44,149 nucleotides of DNA from Arachidicoccus sp. Its GTDB lineage: Bacteria; Bacteroidota; Bacteroidia; Chitinophagales; Chitinophagaceae. The position numbers were made by a program, and so were the translations under genes. The DNA lies in contig JAPWKH010000017.1 in the NCBI GenBank assembly GCA_028283605.1, positions 1-44,149 of the forward strand, read 5' to 3'. Positions 7,500 to 15,325 of this stretch are shown here, in pieces. Each line of letters begins with the position of its first letter. Position 1 is the stretch's first letter. The notes below the pieces were generated by a model. The model did no database searches. It was not told the origin of the DNA and worked only from the letters and a program-made list of their open reading frames with translations.

Positions 7500-10358
7500 T
7501 TATTTCATTTCCTCTTTCAAATACTTCGCAGTGAAACTTGTTTTATGTTTCAGCATTTCTTCCGGCGTTCCTTCGAATAAAATTTTGCCGCCGCCTTTAC
7601 CGCCTTCGGGGCCTAAATCGATAATATGGTCGGCAACTTTTATCACATCCATATTATGTTCAATGATTAAGACCGTGTTGCCTCTGTCAGCTAATTTATT
7701 TACCACATTCAGCAAATGTTGTATATCGCTGAAATGCAATCCGGTCGTGGGTTCATCGAGAATATAAAAAGTTTTTCCCGTATCTTTTTTCGCAAGCTCG
7801 GTTGATAATTTTACGCGCTGCGCTTCGCCGCCGCTCAATGTTACCGCCGATTGCCCGAGACTTATGTAACCCAAACCAACATCCTGCAAAGTTTTTATTT
7901 TTCTGTATAACGAAGGAATGGGTTGAAAAAATTCTACAGCCTCATCAACCGTCATATTCAATACATCGCTGATGGATTTTCCTTTGTAACGGATTTCTAA
8001 AGTCTCGCGGTTGTATCTTTTGCCGTTGCATTTTTCACAAGGCACATATACATCGGGCAAAAAATTCATTTCTATCACGCGCATGCCGCCGCCTTCGCAC
8101 ACATCGCAGCGACCGCCTTTTACGTTGAAAGAAAACCGCCCTGCGTTGTAACCGCGAATCTTTGCTTCAGGCAAAGAAGCAAACAATTGACGAATGTCTG
8201 TGAAGAAGCCGCAATACGTTGCAGGATTGCTGCGCGGCGTACGGCCAATGGGCGATTGGTCAATTTCTATTACTTTGTCAATATGCTCCAAACCCTTTAC
8301 CGACTTATATTCCAGAGGATTGGTTTTAGATTTGTAACAATATTGAGAAAGAATCGGATACAATGTTTCATTAATCAATGTCGATTTCCCGGAACCCGAA
8401 ACACCTGTAACAACAATCAATTCTCCTAAAGGAAATTGTACAGAAACATTTTGCAGATTGTTGCCTTTCGCGCCTTTTATTTCAATAAAATTGCCATTAC
8501 CTTTTCGGCGTGTTTTCGGTATTTCTATTTTCTTTTTTCCGCTGATATATTGCGCTGTATTTGTGTTCGCTTTTAGCGCTTCATGCGGCGTACCTGCAAA
8601 TACAATTTCTCCGCCATGGATACCGGCACGCGGGCCAATATCTACAAGATAATCCGAAGCCAGCATAATGTCTTTATCATGCTCCACTACAAGAACACTG
8701 TTACCGATATTACGCAGATTTTCCAAAGCAGAAATCAACCGATGATTATCTCTTTGATGCAAGCCGATCGACGGTTCATCCAGCACATACGTAATCCCCT
8801 GTAATTGCGATCCTATCTGCGTTGCAAGCCTTATACGCTGACTTTCGCCGCCGCTTAAAGTTCTTGTCGGCCGGTTCAGGGTAAGATAAGTCAGGCCAAC
8901 GTTTAATAAGAATTGCAAGCGTTCTCGAATCTCCTTAAGAATATCTTTCGCAATCGTGTTTTGTTTATCGCTTAGTCTTTTTTCAATCTCAACAAACCAA
9001 AGCATTAAAATATCCAAATCCATTTCGCCGAGTTCTGCAATATTTTTTTTATCAATCTTAAACCAAAGGCTTTCTTTTTTCAAACGTTGTCCGTTGCATT
9101 CGTGGCAAGGTTTGAGTTCCATAAACTCTTGTGTCCATTCGCGCAAATGATCGGTGCTGCCGGAAGATGAAAACCAGCGTTTGAGCATCGGCACGATTCC
9201 TTCGTAATTGCCGGTGTAAGCTTGCGGAATCGTTTCATCATCCGTATCTACTTCGTAATCATGTTTTGCATTTCCATCACCGAATAAAAGCAAATCCAAT
9301 TGTGCTTGACTTATATCTTTCAACGGTTTGTCTAAGCTGATTTTATGTTTTCTTGCAAATTGCGAAACTTGCTGAAACACGCTTGCACTGCGCTCTTCGC
9401 CTAAAGGCGCAATGCCTCCTTCTTTTATGCTTAAATTTTTATCCGGCAATATCTCACTTAAACTAATGGCATAAATTTCTCCCAAGCCTTTGCATACGGG
9501 ACATGCGCCATACGGTGAATTGAATGAAAAAGAATTTGGCGAAGGTTCTTCGTAACTGATGCCCGTTTCTGCACAAACTAATTGTTTGGAATATTGACTA
9601 ATTGTATCGGAATCATTGTTCAAAATAAAGACTAAGTCTTTCCCCAGCTTCAACGCTTGCTGTACACTTTGCGACAAGCGGACTTTAAATTCATTGGTTA
9701 CCTGAATGCGGTCAATCACAATTTCAATGTCGTGGATTTTGTATCTGTCCACTTGCATATTGGCTTTAATATCTTGTATATCGCCATCCACACGTACTTT
9801 GAGAAATCCTTTTTTGCGCGTTTCTTCAAACAGTTCCCTGTAATGACCTTTACGCCCGCGAACGATCGGCGCAAGTATAGTAATTTTTTGATTGAAGAAT
9901 TTTTGATATACATCTTCCACAATTTCTTCTTCACTGAACTTGACCATTTTTTTACCCGTGTTGTAGCTGTAAGCCTCGCCAATTCTTGCATACAGCAAAC
10001 GAAGAAAATCATACACTTCCGTAACTGTACCAACCGTTGAACGCGGATTTCTGTTCGTAGTTTTTTGTTCAATAGAAATAACAGGACTTAATCCTGAAAT
10101 TTTATCTACATCAGGACGTTCCATATCGCCCATAAATTGCCGCGCATAAGCGCTGAAACTTTCCATATAGCGACGCTGCCCTTCATTGTAAATTGTATCA
10201 AACGCCAGCGAAGATTTTCCGCTTCCGCTCACGCCTGTAAAAACTACGAGTTTATTCTTTGGAATGGAAATATTGATATTCTTCAAATTATGTTCACGCG
10301 CACCGATGACATCAATTGCCTCGTTGAAAATATCTTCAAATTGTTCTTTCTGCTTCAT
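7500..10358 (-). CDS. uvrA: UvrABC excinuclease subunit A
   Basis: DNA damage recognition ATPase of nucleotide excision repair, about 952 residues from the ATG at 10358; an in-frame TTG three codons earlier is less likely. It has two ABC modules. The first has Walker A GVSGSGKSS (42-50) and signature TLSGGESQRIRLAT; the second has Walker A GVSGSGKST (~650) and signature TLSGGEAQRVKLST. The C-terminal zinc module is complete, with CDVC and CEKC (~749-780). The first N-terminal zinc site is incomplete: CAET stands where many homologues have CxxC, followed by an intact CPVC. A TACTTTTG box (10365-10372) lies 6 nt upstream of the ATG. The gene converges on the transposase remnant. Confidence 0.97.
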   Translation of the reverse strand: MKQKEQFEDIFNEAIDVIGAREHNLKNINISIPKNKLVVFTGVSGSGKSSLAFDTIYNEGQRRYMESFSAYARQFMGDMERPDVDKISGLSPVISIEQKTTNRNPRSTVGTVTEVYDFLRLLYARIGEAYSYNTGKKMVKFSEEEIVEDVYQKFFNQKITILAPIVRGRKGHYRELFEETRKKGFLKVRVDGDIQDIKANMQVDRYKIHDIEIVIDRIQVTNEFKVRLSQSVQQALKLGKDLVFILNNDSDTISQYSKQLVCAETGISYEEPSPNSFSFNSPYGACPVCKGLGEIYAISLSEILPDKNLSIKEGGIAPLGEERSASVFQQVSQFARKHKISLDKPLKDISQAQLDLLLFGDGNAKHDYEVDTDDETIPQAYTGNYEGIVPMLKRWFSSSGSTDHLREWTQEFMELKPCHECNGQRLKKESLWFKIDKKNIAELGEMDLDILMLWFVEIEKRLSDKQNTIAKDILKEIRERLQFLLNVGLTYLTLNRPTRTLSGGESQRIRLATQIGSQLQGITYVLDEPSIGLHQRDNHRLISALENLRNIGNSVLVVEHDKDIMLASDYLVDIGPRAGIHGGEIVFAGTPHEALKANTNTAQYISGKKKIEIPKTRRKGNGNFIEIKGAKGNNLQNVSVQFPLGELIVVTGVSGSGKSTLINETLYPILSQYCYKSKTNPLEYKSVKGLEHIDKVIEIDQSPIGRTPRSNPATYCGFFTDIRQLFASLPEAKIRGYNAGRFSFNVKGGRCDVCEGGGMRVIEMNFLPDVYVPCEKCNGKRYNRETLEIRYKGKSISDVLNMTVDEAVEFFQPIPSLYRKIKTLQDVGLGYISLGQSAVTLSGGEAQRVKLSTELAKKDTGKTFYILDEPTTGLHFSDIQHLLNVVNKLADRGNTVLIIEHNMDVIKVADHIIDLGPEGGKGGGKILFEGTPEEMLKHKTSFTAKYLKEEMK

Positions 10359-10364
10359 AGTATC

Positions 10365-10372
10365 CAAAAGTA
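10365..10372 (-). promoter_or_regulatory. candidate -7 element of uvrA
   Basis: On the minus strand this reads TACTTTTG, matching the Bacteroidota -7 consensus TAnnTTTG. A TTTA lies 20 nt further upstream where TTTG is expected. The box is only 6 nt from the ATG, so the transcript would have almost no leader. Confidence 0.4.
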
Positions 10373-10607
10373 AAAAACAATAAGCTATAAATTAAAAGTT
10401 TTCGCTTAACCTAACCTTAATTTTCATTAGCTTTTTCTCTCAAAAATCAGATGTTCATCCGATTGTCCGGCATTGTGTTGAAATGGAACTTTGTGTTGTA
10501 AAAATTTTTAGCCGTTGAAATGAGCCAGAAGACTTTTTTTAAACATAAATAAAGAATGATTTTGGTTAATTCCGGCCCACATTTAAAAATTATAAAAAAA
10601 TAAACTG

Positions 10608-11822
10608 ATGAAAAAAATATTTGTTTTAATCATTGCAGCGCAGATTGCTTGCCATTCAAATGCCGATGCGCAAATTTGGAAAAAAGTTGCCGATAAAGTA
10701 AAACAAACCGTCAGCGATAAAACAGTAGACAAAGCCGGAAATGCTACAAGCGATGCTTACGACAAAGCAACCAATGTACAAGTCAGCAGCAATGGCTCGG
10801 TTACTTCCGGTGCGTCCGGTACAACCGACAACAGCAGCACGACCGCGGGTTACAGAGCATACAGCAATTACGACTTTGTACCCGGCGATACTGTTTTATT
10901 TGAGGACCATTTTACCGACGACCAAGACGGCGAATTCCCCTCGCATTGGGAATTAGAAAGCGGGCAAGGTGCACTGAACAAAGTAAACAATGTAGAAGCA
11001 TTTTCTATCACACAAGGCGGCTATGGAATAGTACACCCAAGATTGAAGACAAAATCATATCTCACAGACCCGTTTACTGTTGAATTTGATTATTACCAAG
11101 ACAATGGCGGCGGTTATGGAACTTATGTATTTCTGTACTATACAGACAAAAATAGAGATGAGCAAAGAGGAGTGGTAAGTTTTAACGAACACGGTAGTAT
11201 AGGAACTTCCGGTTTCCCCTCAAAAGATTTTAACGCGGATTATCCAAGTGGCGAAAGCGAAAATGCGTTTTACAAAAGATGGCATCACTGCGCTCTGATT
11301 TATAAAAACAATCAATTGAAATGCTACATTGACCAGTACCGCATTTTGAATGTGCCGTCTTTGAATGCCGTTCCCGCTTCAATAGGTTTTGGCGGCAGTG
11401 CCAGTCCGGAATTGCCGGTTGTCTTTGCAAATGTGCGTGTAGCATCTGGCGGGCAAATGAATATGACAGGCAAGAAATTTACCGAAAGCAAAATAGTAAC
11501 GCACGGCATCACTTTCGACGTTGATCAATCCACCATTAAGCCCGAAAGCATGGGTACGCTTAATATGATTGTACAAGTACTGAAAAATAATCCGGATTTA
11601 AAATTTGAAATAGGCGGACATACCGACAACACAGGCACGGCCGCGCACAACCTTACGCTCTCTCAACAGCGCGCAGATGCAGTAAAAGCGCAGCTCGTAA
11701 GCATGGGTATTGACGGTACACGCCTCACCACCAAAGGCTATGGCGATGCTCAACCCATCAGCGACAACAGCACCGAAGAAGGTAAGGCAAACAACAGAAG
11801 GGTGGAATTTGTAAAACAGTAA
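10608..11822 (+). CDS. OmpA-family outer membrane protein with a lectin-like middle domain
   Basis: A 404-residue secreted protein. The signal peptide ends near NADAQ (residue ~22). A charged, alanine-rich stretch of ~50 residues and a Ser/Thr/Gly linker follow. A middle domain (~85-285), starting at DTVLFEDHFTDDQDGEFPSH, looks like a concanavalin/laminin-G-type beta sandwich. The C-terminal OmpA domain (~296-404) has the peptidoglycan-binding features ITFDVDQSTIKPES, GGHTDNTG (337 onward), LSQQRADAVK and NNRRVEF. It probably anchors the outer membrane to peptidoglycan while the middle domain faces the periplasm or surface. There is no OmpA beta-barrel. The ligand of the middle domain is unknown. 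A 53-bp gap to the next gene suggests co-transcription. Confidence 0.87.
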   Translation: MKKIFVLIIAAQIACHSNADAQIWKKVADKVKQTVSDKTVDKAGNATSDAYDKATNVQVSSNGSVTSGASGTTDNSSTTAGYRAYSNYDFVPGDTVLFEDHFTDDQDGEFPSHWELESGQGALNKVNNVEAFSITQGGYGIVHPRLKTKSYLTDPFTVEFDYYQDNGGGYGTYVFLYYTDKNRDEQRGVVSFNEHGSIGTSGFPSKDFNADYPSGESENAFYKRWHHCALIYKNNQLKCYIDQYRILNVPSLNAVPASIGFGGSASPELPVVFANVRVASGGQMNMTGKKFTESKIVTHGITFDVDQSTIKPESMGTLNMIVQVLKNNPDLKFEIGGHTDNTGTAAHNLTLSQQRADAVKAQLVSMGIDGTRLTTKGYGDAQPISDNSTEEGKANNRRVEFVKQ

Positions 11823-11875
11823 ATCAATGATTGCAACTCAATAATAATAATTTATTACATTAAAAAAATAAGATC

Positions 11876-12250
11876 ATGTCAAATAATGAACAAGCAGCAA
11901 ATGTGCTGCAACAAGACAATGGCAAAACAGTCGCCATCGTGAGTTATCTCAGCATTATCGGATGGATAATTGCATTGGTATTGCACAACAATAATAAAAC
12001 ATCGCTTGGGGCTTATCATTTACGACAAACCATTACGCTGTATATTATTGCGATTGCACTTGGAATTGCCGAATCGTTCTTGGTATTTATTCCATTCATC
12101 GGATGGCTCATCGGCATAGCTTTTATCTTCTTGTTCATAGGAATATTTGTGCTATGGATCATAGGTTTTATTGCCGCTATCAACGGCCAGGAAAAACCGA
12201 TACCGGTTATCGGAAGCAAGTCACAGCAATGGTTTGCGGGCATAAAATAA
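11876..12250 (+). CDS. DUF4870 family small membrane protein
   Basis: A 124-residue protein with about three hydrophobic helices (~20-40, ~58-80, ~88-115). The opening KTVAIVSYLSIIGWIIALVL and the GAYHLRQ motif are typical of Bacteroidota DUF4870 proteins. It is probably an inner-membrane protein; no function is established for the family. It follows the OmpA-domain gene by 53 bp. Confidence 0.85.
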   Translation: MSNNEQAANVLQQDNGKTVAIVSYLSIIGWIIALVLHNNNKTSLGAYHLRQTITLYIIAIALGIAESFLVFIPFIGWLIGIAFIFLFIGIFVLWIIGFIAAINGQEKPIPVIGSKSQQWFAGIK

Positions 12251-12255
12251 TTGCC

Positions 12256-12425
12256 ATGAAAAAATGATTGTCTTTTCTGTTGCTGATCTTTATTACAGAC
12301 ATTATGACGCACACGCAAAACACTTGCGCGCCTGCACCATACCCGAAAATGCTACCGTAAAGGCTTACCAACTTCAGCAACACTCTTCATCAACACCGTT
12401 AATTAGACTAAAGTATATGGTTTGA
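12256..12425 (+). pseudogene. possible remnant of a short secreted protein gene
   Basis: Starting at an ATG 5 bp after the DUF4870 stop, the frame reads MKK, stop, then LSFLLLIFITDIMTHTQNTC. This looks like a signal peptide interrupted by a nonsense codon. The frame closes at 12360, and coding-like sequence continues in another frame to a TGA at 12423-12425. It may be a decayed gene of the same small-secreted-protein type as its neighbour, or chance. Low confidence. Confidence 0.25.
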
Positions 12426-12451
12426 TAGATAAACAATAAGACATTTTCAAT

Positions 12452-13055
12452 ATGAAAAAATTACTATTGATTTTTTGTACCGCAATAAGCGTATTTGCCC
12501 ATGCGCAGCTTACAAGTCAGCAACAAGCGGCATTGCAGCAAGCAGAAAAAAATATGACACCTGCACAGCGGCGGCAGGTAGAACAAGCAGTTGGACTAAA
12601 CCTTTTGAGCGGATTAATGACAGATCCGGATGTTGTTATAAAAAATGTCAATCAAAATAAAGCATCGGCAGAAGATAAAATGGCGCTGATGAAAAGAATA
12701 CAGGCGCACCAAAACAACCCGTCTTATTTTCAAACGCCACAAGGCAAAGCCGATTTAAAAGCGATGCAAAGTCAATACAGTCAGGTTGGCGGAAACATTG
12801 CCAATGCAAGCAATATATACAAAAAATTCAGAAGCCGATATTGCCGGTAAACTAAAAACAAATGACGGGTATGCAGGCTCTGCACAAATGAACAGTGACT
12901 TAACCAAAACGCAACTGAGCGCCGACCTTGATAAACAGGTATATCAAAAAGATGCAATGACAAAGGTAAACCCGGGAACAGCCATGATAAGAATTGAAGG
13001 CGCTTTTAACGCCAAAAGCGGCACGCTTTTACAGGCAGTATGGAAAAAGAAATAG
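12452..13055 (+). pseudogene. secreted protein of unknown function, broken by a +1 frameshift in an A6 run
   Basis: The first frame (12452-12850) encodes a signal peptide MKKLLLIFCTAISVFAHAQ and a Gln/Ala-rich helical segment, then goes out of frame in six consecutive A at 12821-12826 and ends. Removing one A joins it smoothly (NIYKNSEADIAGKL) to a second frame that runs to a stop at 13055, giving a protein of about 200 residues ending in LLQAVWKKK. Both parts look like one secreted protein. The homopolymer makes a sequencing or assembly error about as likely as a true mutation, and slippage during expression is also possible. I do not recognise the family. Confidence 0.65.
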
Positions 13056-13180
13056 GACCCATGAAAACAACGCTAAAAATTACAGTTGAAAAAAATTAAG
13101 TAATTACAAAAACTTAAATTAAAACACAATTACCGCATGTTGAGTATGTTCATACACTATAACAAACGATGCGAGCTATA

Positions 13181-13981
13181 TTAATTCAACTTCAGTTCAA
13201 AAATTTTTGACCAGTCTTTGCCGGTTACCAATAATGTATTTGCAGTTGAATCATAAGCAATGCCATTCAAAACATCTCCGGTAGCAGCAACGCCGTTTTT
13301 CTGGCGGATATTGGATAAATCCAGTTGTCCGGTAACTTTTGCGGAATCGGGATTTATTTTTACGATAAAATCCGTCTGCCACACATTTGCATAAATTATT
13401 CCGTTTACATATTCCAACTCGTTGATGTTGGACAACGGACCATAATTATTACTTACGTTGATTGTTTTTATTATTTTAAAATCTGAAGGATTTACATAAT
13501 ACAAATTGCTGCTGCCGGTACTGATAATTAAGTTTTTACCATCGGTTGTCATTCCCCAGCCTTCGTACGGCCAGGAAAATTCTCCTGTTTTTTTCAACGA
13601 AGGATAATCATACACAAATACTTTATGCTCTTTGTATGTGAGCTGATAAAGTTTATTGTCCACAACACTTATTCCTTCTCCAAAAAACTTCGGCAACGGA
13701 ACAGTTTGATAAGGTTTACCGGTTTTTAAATCATAGGAGAAAAGCTTGCTTACATCCGAATTTCCCGGCGACCCAGAACTCTCAAACATTTTACCATCGA
13801 GCAGAAAAAGCCCTTCCGTAAAAGAGCTCGAATCGTGCGGATAAGTGTTAATAACAGAATAATTGATAAAGGGAATATCCGGAGTATTTGCAACATCTGT
13901 CGGAGTTTGTGAATTAGAGTTACCGGAGTTTCCGCAAGATGCCGCAAGGGCAAAAAATAATGATACAATAATAAATTTCAT
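13181..13981 (-). CDS. glutaminyl-peptide cyclotransferase (plant-type glutaminyl cyclase), lipoprotein
   Basis: Converts N-terminal glutamine of peptides or proteins to pyroglutamate. The 266-residue protein starts with a lipoprotein signal (FALAASC, acylated Cys at ~16), so it is membrane-anchored and faces the periplasm or surface. The rest fits the five-bladed beta-propeller of the plant/bacterial QC family: SSFTEGLFL near residue 53, FGEGISVV, PYEGWGMTTDG, SNINELEYVNG and VLNGIAYD. Residue composition and length (~250 without signal) fit. It converges on the frameshifted secreted gene. A TACATTTG box at 14007-14014 may be its -7 promoter element. Confidence 0.9.
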   Translation of the reverse strand: MKFIIVSLFFALAASCGNSGNSNSQTPTDVANTPDIPFINYSVINTYPHDSSSFTEGLFLLDGKMFESSGSPGNSDVSKLFSYDLKTGKPYQTVPLPKFFGEGISVVDNKLYQLTYKEHKVFVYDYPSLKKTGEFSWPYEGWGMTTDGKNLIISTGSSNLYYVNPSDFKIIKTINVSNNYGPLSNINELEYVNGIIYANVWQTDFIVKINPDSAKVTGQLDLSNIRQKNGVAATGDVLNGIAYDSTANTLLVTGKDWSKIFELKLN

Positions 13982-14006
13982 TTGCCTGCTATTTTTTATA
14001 GAACAG

Positions 14007-14014
14007 CAAATGTA
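14007..14014 (-). promoter_or_regulatory. candidate -7 element of the glutaminyl cyclase gene
   Basis: Reads TACATTTG on the minus strand, a full match to TAnnTTTG, 25 nt before the start codon. No good -33 TTTG at the right distance. Confidence 0.35.
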
Positions 14015-14059
14015 ATGGAAAAAATAAATGCAGAATTTGATAAATATGGTTGAGAATGG

Positions 14060-14473
14060 TTAATATTTCTCTATACTTTCCACCACAACTTTTGTAATAC
14101 CGGAAACGAGAAATTGTAATTTTTCGGCTGCGGCAATGGAAAGATCGATCACTCTTCCTTTCTTAGCCATTGAAGGATGCATGCGATCGTTGATATAAAC
14201 CATAATAGATTCGCCGGTAGCTATGCGTGTAACACGCACCCAAGTGCCCAATTTGAAGAAATTGCTGGCGGCAGTGAATTTTTTATTAGAAAAAGTTTTT
14301 CCTGTAGCGGTTTTTGTTCCTTCTAAACTTTTGCTGTAGAAAGATGCTTTTCCTACAACAATTTTGCTGCTGTCAGTATGCTTTATTTCCACACTTTTAT
14401 TTACCGCTTGCGCGTGTAAATCGCCTGCAGCAAACAAAATGCAAATAATTAAATTAATTACCTTCAACTTCAT
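14060..14473 (-). CDS. RlpA-like double-psi beta-barrel protein
   Basis: A 137-residue secreted protein from the ATG at 14473; an in-frame TTG two codons earlier overlaps the promoter and is unlikely. A signal peptide ends around LHAQ (~22). The RlpA-like barrel begins at GKASFYSKSLEGTKTATGK and ends with VYINDRMHP, GRVIDLSIAAAEKL. RlpA proteins bind denuded peptidoglycan and some are lytic transglycosylases. The Asp of the INDR motif is present, but the gene lacks the C-terminal SPOR domain of long RlpA proteins, so activity is uncertain. The divergent neighbour is also a peptidoglycan-type enzyme (VanX-like dipeptidase), which suggests a shared role in cell-wall turnover (inference). Confidence 0.85.
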   Translation of the reverse strand: MKLKVINLIICILFAAGDLHAQAVNKSVEIKHTDSSKIVVGKASFYSKSLEGTKTATGKTFSNKKFTAASNFFKLGTWVRVTRIATGESIMVYINDRMHPSMAKKGRVIDLSIAAAEKLQFLVSGITKVVVESIEKY

Positions 14474-14476
14474 ATC

Positions 14477-14507
14477 CAAAATTATTTAATTTTATATCAT
14501 GCACAAA
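14477..14507 (-). promoter_or_regulatory. rlpA promoter overlapping the start of the divergent dipeptidase gene
   Basis: On the minus strand a -33 TTTG (14507-14504), 19 nt spacer and -7 TAATTTTG (14484-14477) match the Bacteroidota consensus in both boxes and spacing. The -7 box ends 3 nt before the rlpA ATG, so the mRNA should start at or next to the start codon. The -33 box lies inside codons 2-4 of the dipeptidase gene on the other strand. Confidence 0.65.
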
Positions 14508-15230
14508 ATTAAGTCCGCTACTTTATTCTTTCTACTCATTGTTGTATTATGCACTATATGCAATCAAACCGATGCGCAAAGATACAAAAAAAATAAATAT
14601 AACCTTGAAATAATTGATAATATCAACGATTATAAGCACGAAACCGACAAAAACAACTCAGCAAAATTAGTGCCGCTTTTAGATTTCATCCCACATTTAA
14701 AGACAGATTTTGTATATGCAACTGTACACAATTTTACACATACCGCGTTGTACAAAAATCCTCGGGCTTATGCATTATTGCCGACTGCACAAGCATTAAA
14801 AAAGGCTGCTAACATTTTGAAAAAAAAGGATTTAGGAATTATTCTTTTTGATGCTTACCGGCCGTATGCCGTTACCGAAAAAATGTGGGAAATAGAGCCA
14901 GATCCGCGCTATGCAGCAGATCCAAAACTGGGCAGCGGCCACAACCGCGGAATTGCGTTGGACATTAGCTTATATAAATTATCTAACGGAAAATTATTGA
15001 AAATGCCAACAGGATTTGATGATTTCTCCGATACTGCTCATAGCGATTATATGAATCTCGACAAAGAAATAATAGGTAACAGGCAATTATTAAAAACAGT
15101 TATGGAATCCTGCGGATTTGAACAACTATCTACCGAATGGTGGCATTTTTATATTCCAAATCCAAATAATCAATATAAAATTATCAATTTAAGTTTTGAC
15201 ACATTAAATAAATATACAATTTATAACTAA
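14499..15230 (+). CDS. VanX-type D-alanyl-D-alanine dipeptidase (peptidase family M15D)
   Basis: A 243-residue zinc dipeptidase with an N-terminal signal or anchor segment (residues ~6-24, ending near TDAQ). The VanX signature is complete: R121 in FDAYRP, zinc ligands H148 and D155 in SGHNRGIALDI, catalytic E213 and third ligand H216 in EWWHFY. The spacing from D155 to E213 equals that I recall for VanX (58 residues). Enzymes of this type release D-alanine from D-Ala-D-Ala. With a signal peptide and no vanA/vanH or vanRS nearby, this is more likely a cell-wall recycling enzyme (DdpX/PcgL-like) than a vancomycin resistance factor. Its start is 25 bp from the rlpA start. Confidence 0.9.
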   Translation: MHKIKSATLFFLLIVVLCTICNQTDAQRYKKNKYNLEIIDNINDYKHETDKNNSAKLVPLLDFIPHLKTDFVYATVHNFTHTALYKNPRAYALLPTAQALKKAANILKKKDLGIILFDAYRPYAVTEKMWEIEPDPRYAADPKLGSGHNRGIALDISLYKLSNGKLLKMPTGFDDFSDTAHSDYMNLDKEIIGNRQLLKTVMESCGFEQLSTEWWHFYIPNPNNQYKIINLSFDTLNKYTIYN

Positions 15231-15277
15231 TTATATACCGCTCATCAAATATTTTAAATAGAATCCAAGCTAACAAT

Positions 15278-15285
15278 TATCTTTG
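15278..15285 (+). promoter_or_regulatory. candidate -7 element of the C1 peptidase gene
   Basis: TATCTTTG matches TAnnTTTG. A TTTA lies 21 nt upstream in place of TTTG. A transcript starting about 5 nt downstream would have a leader of ~35 nt. Confidence 0.4.
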
Positions 15286-15325
15286 AAACAATTTTTTCAA
15301 ATTTTATTAAAAACATAGTCTCAAA

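Noticed and set aside
7471-7767. 98-residue plus-strand frame overlapping the end of uvrA
   Set aside because: It is antisense to the highly conserved C-terminus of UvrA and has no family features; it is a shadow frame.
14499-15230. Vancomycin resistance locus
   Set aside because: Only a VanX-like gene is present, with an export signal and no vanA, vanH or vanRS genes nearby.
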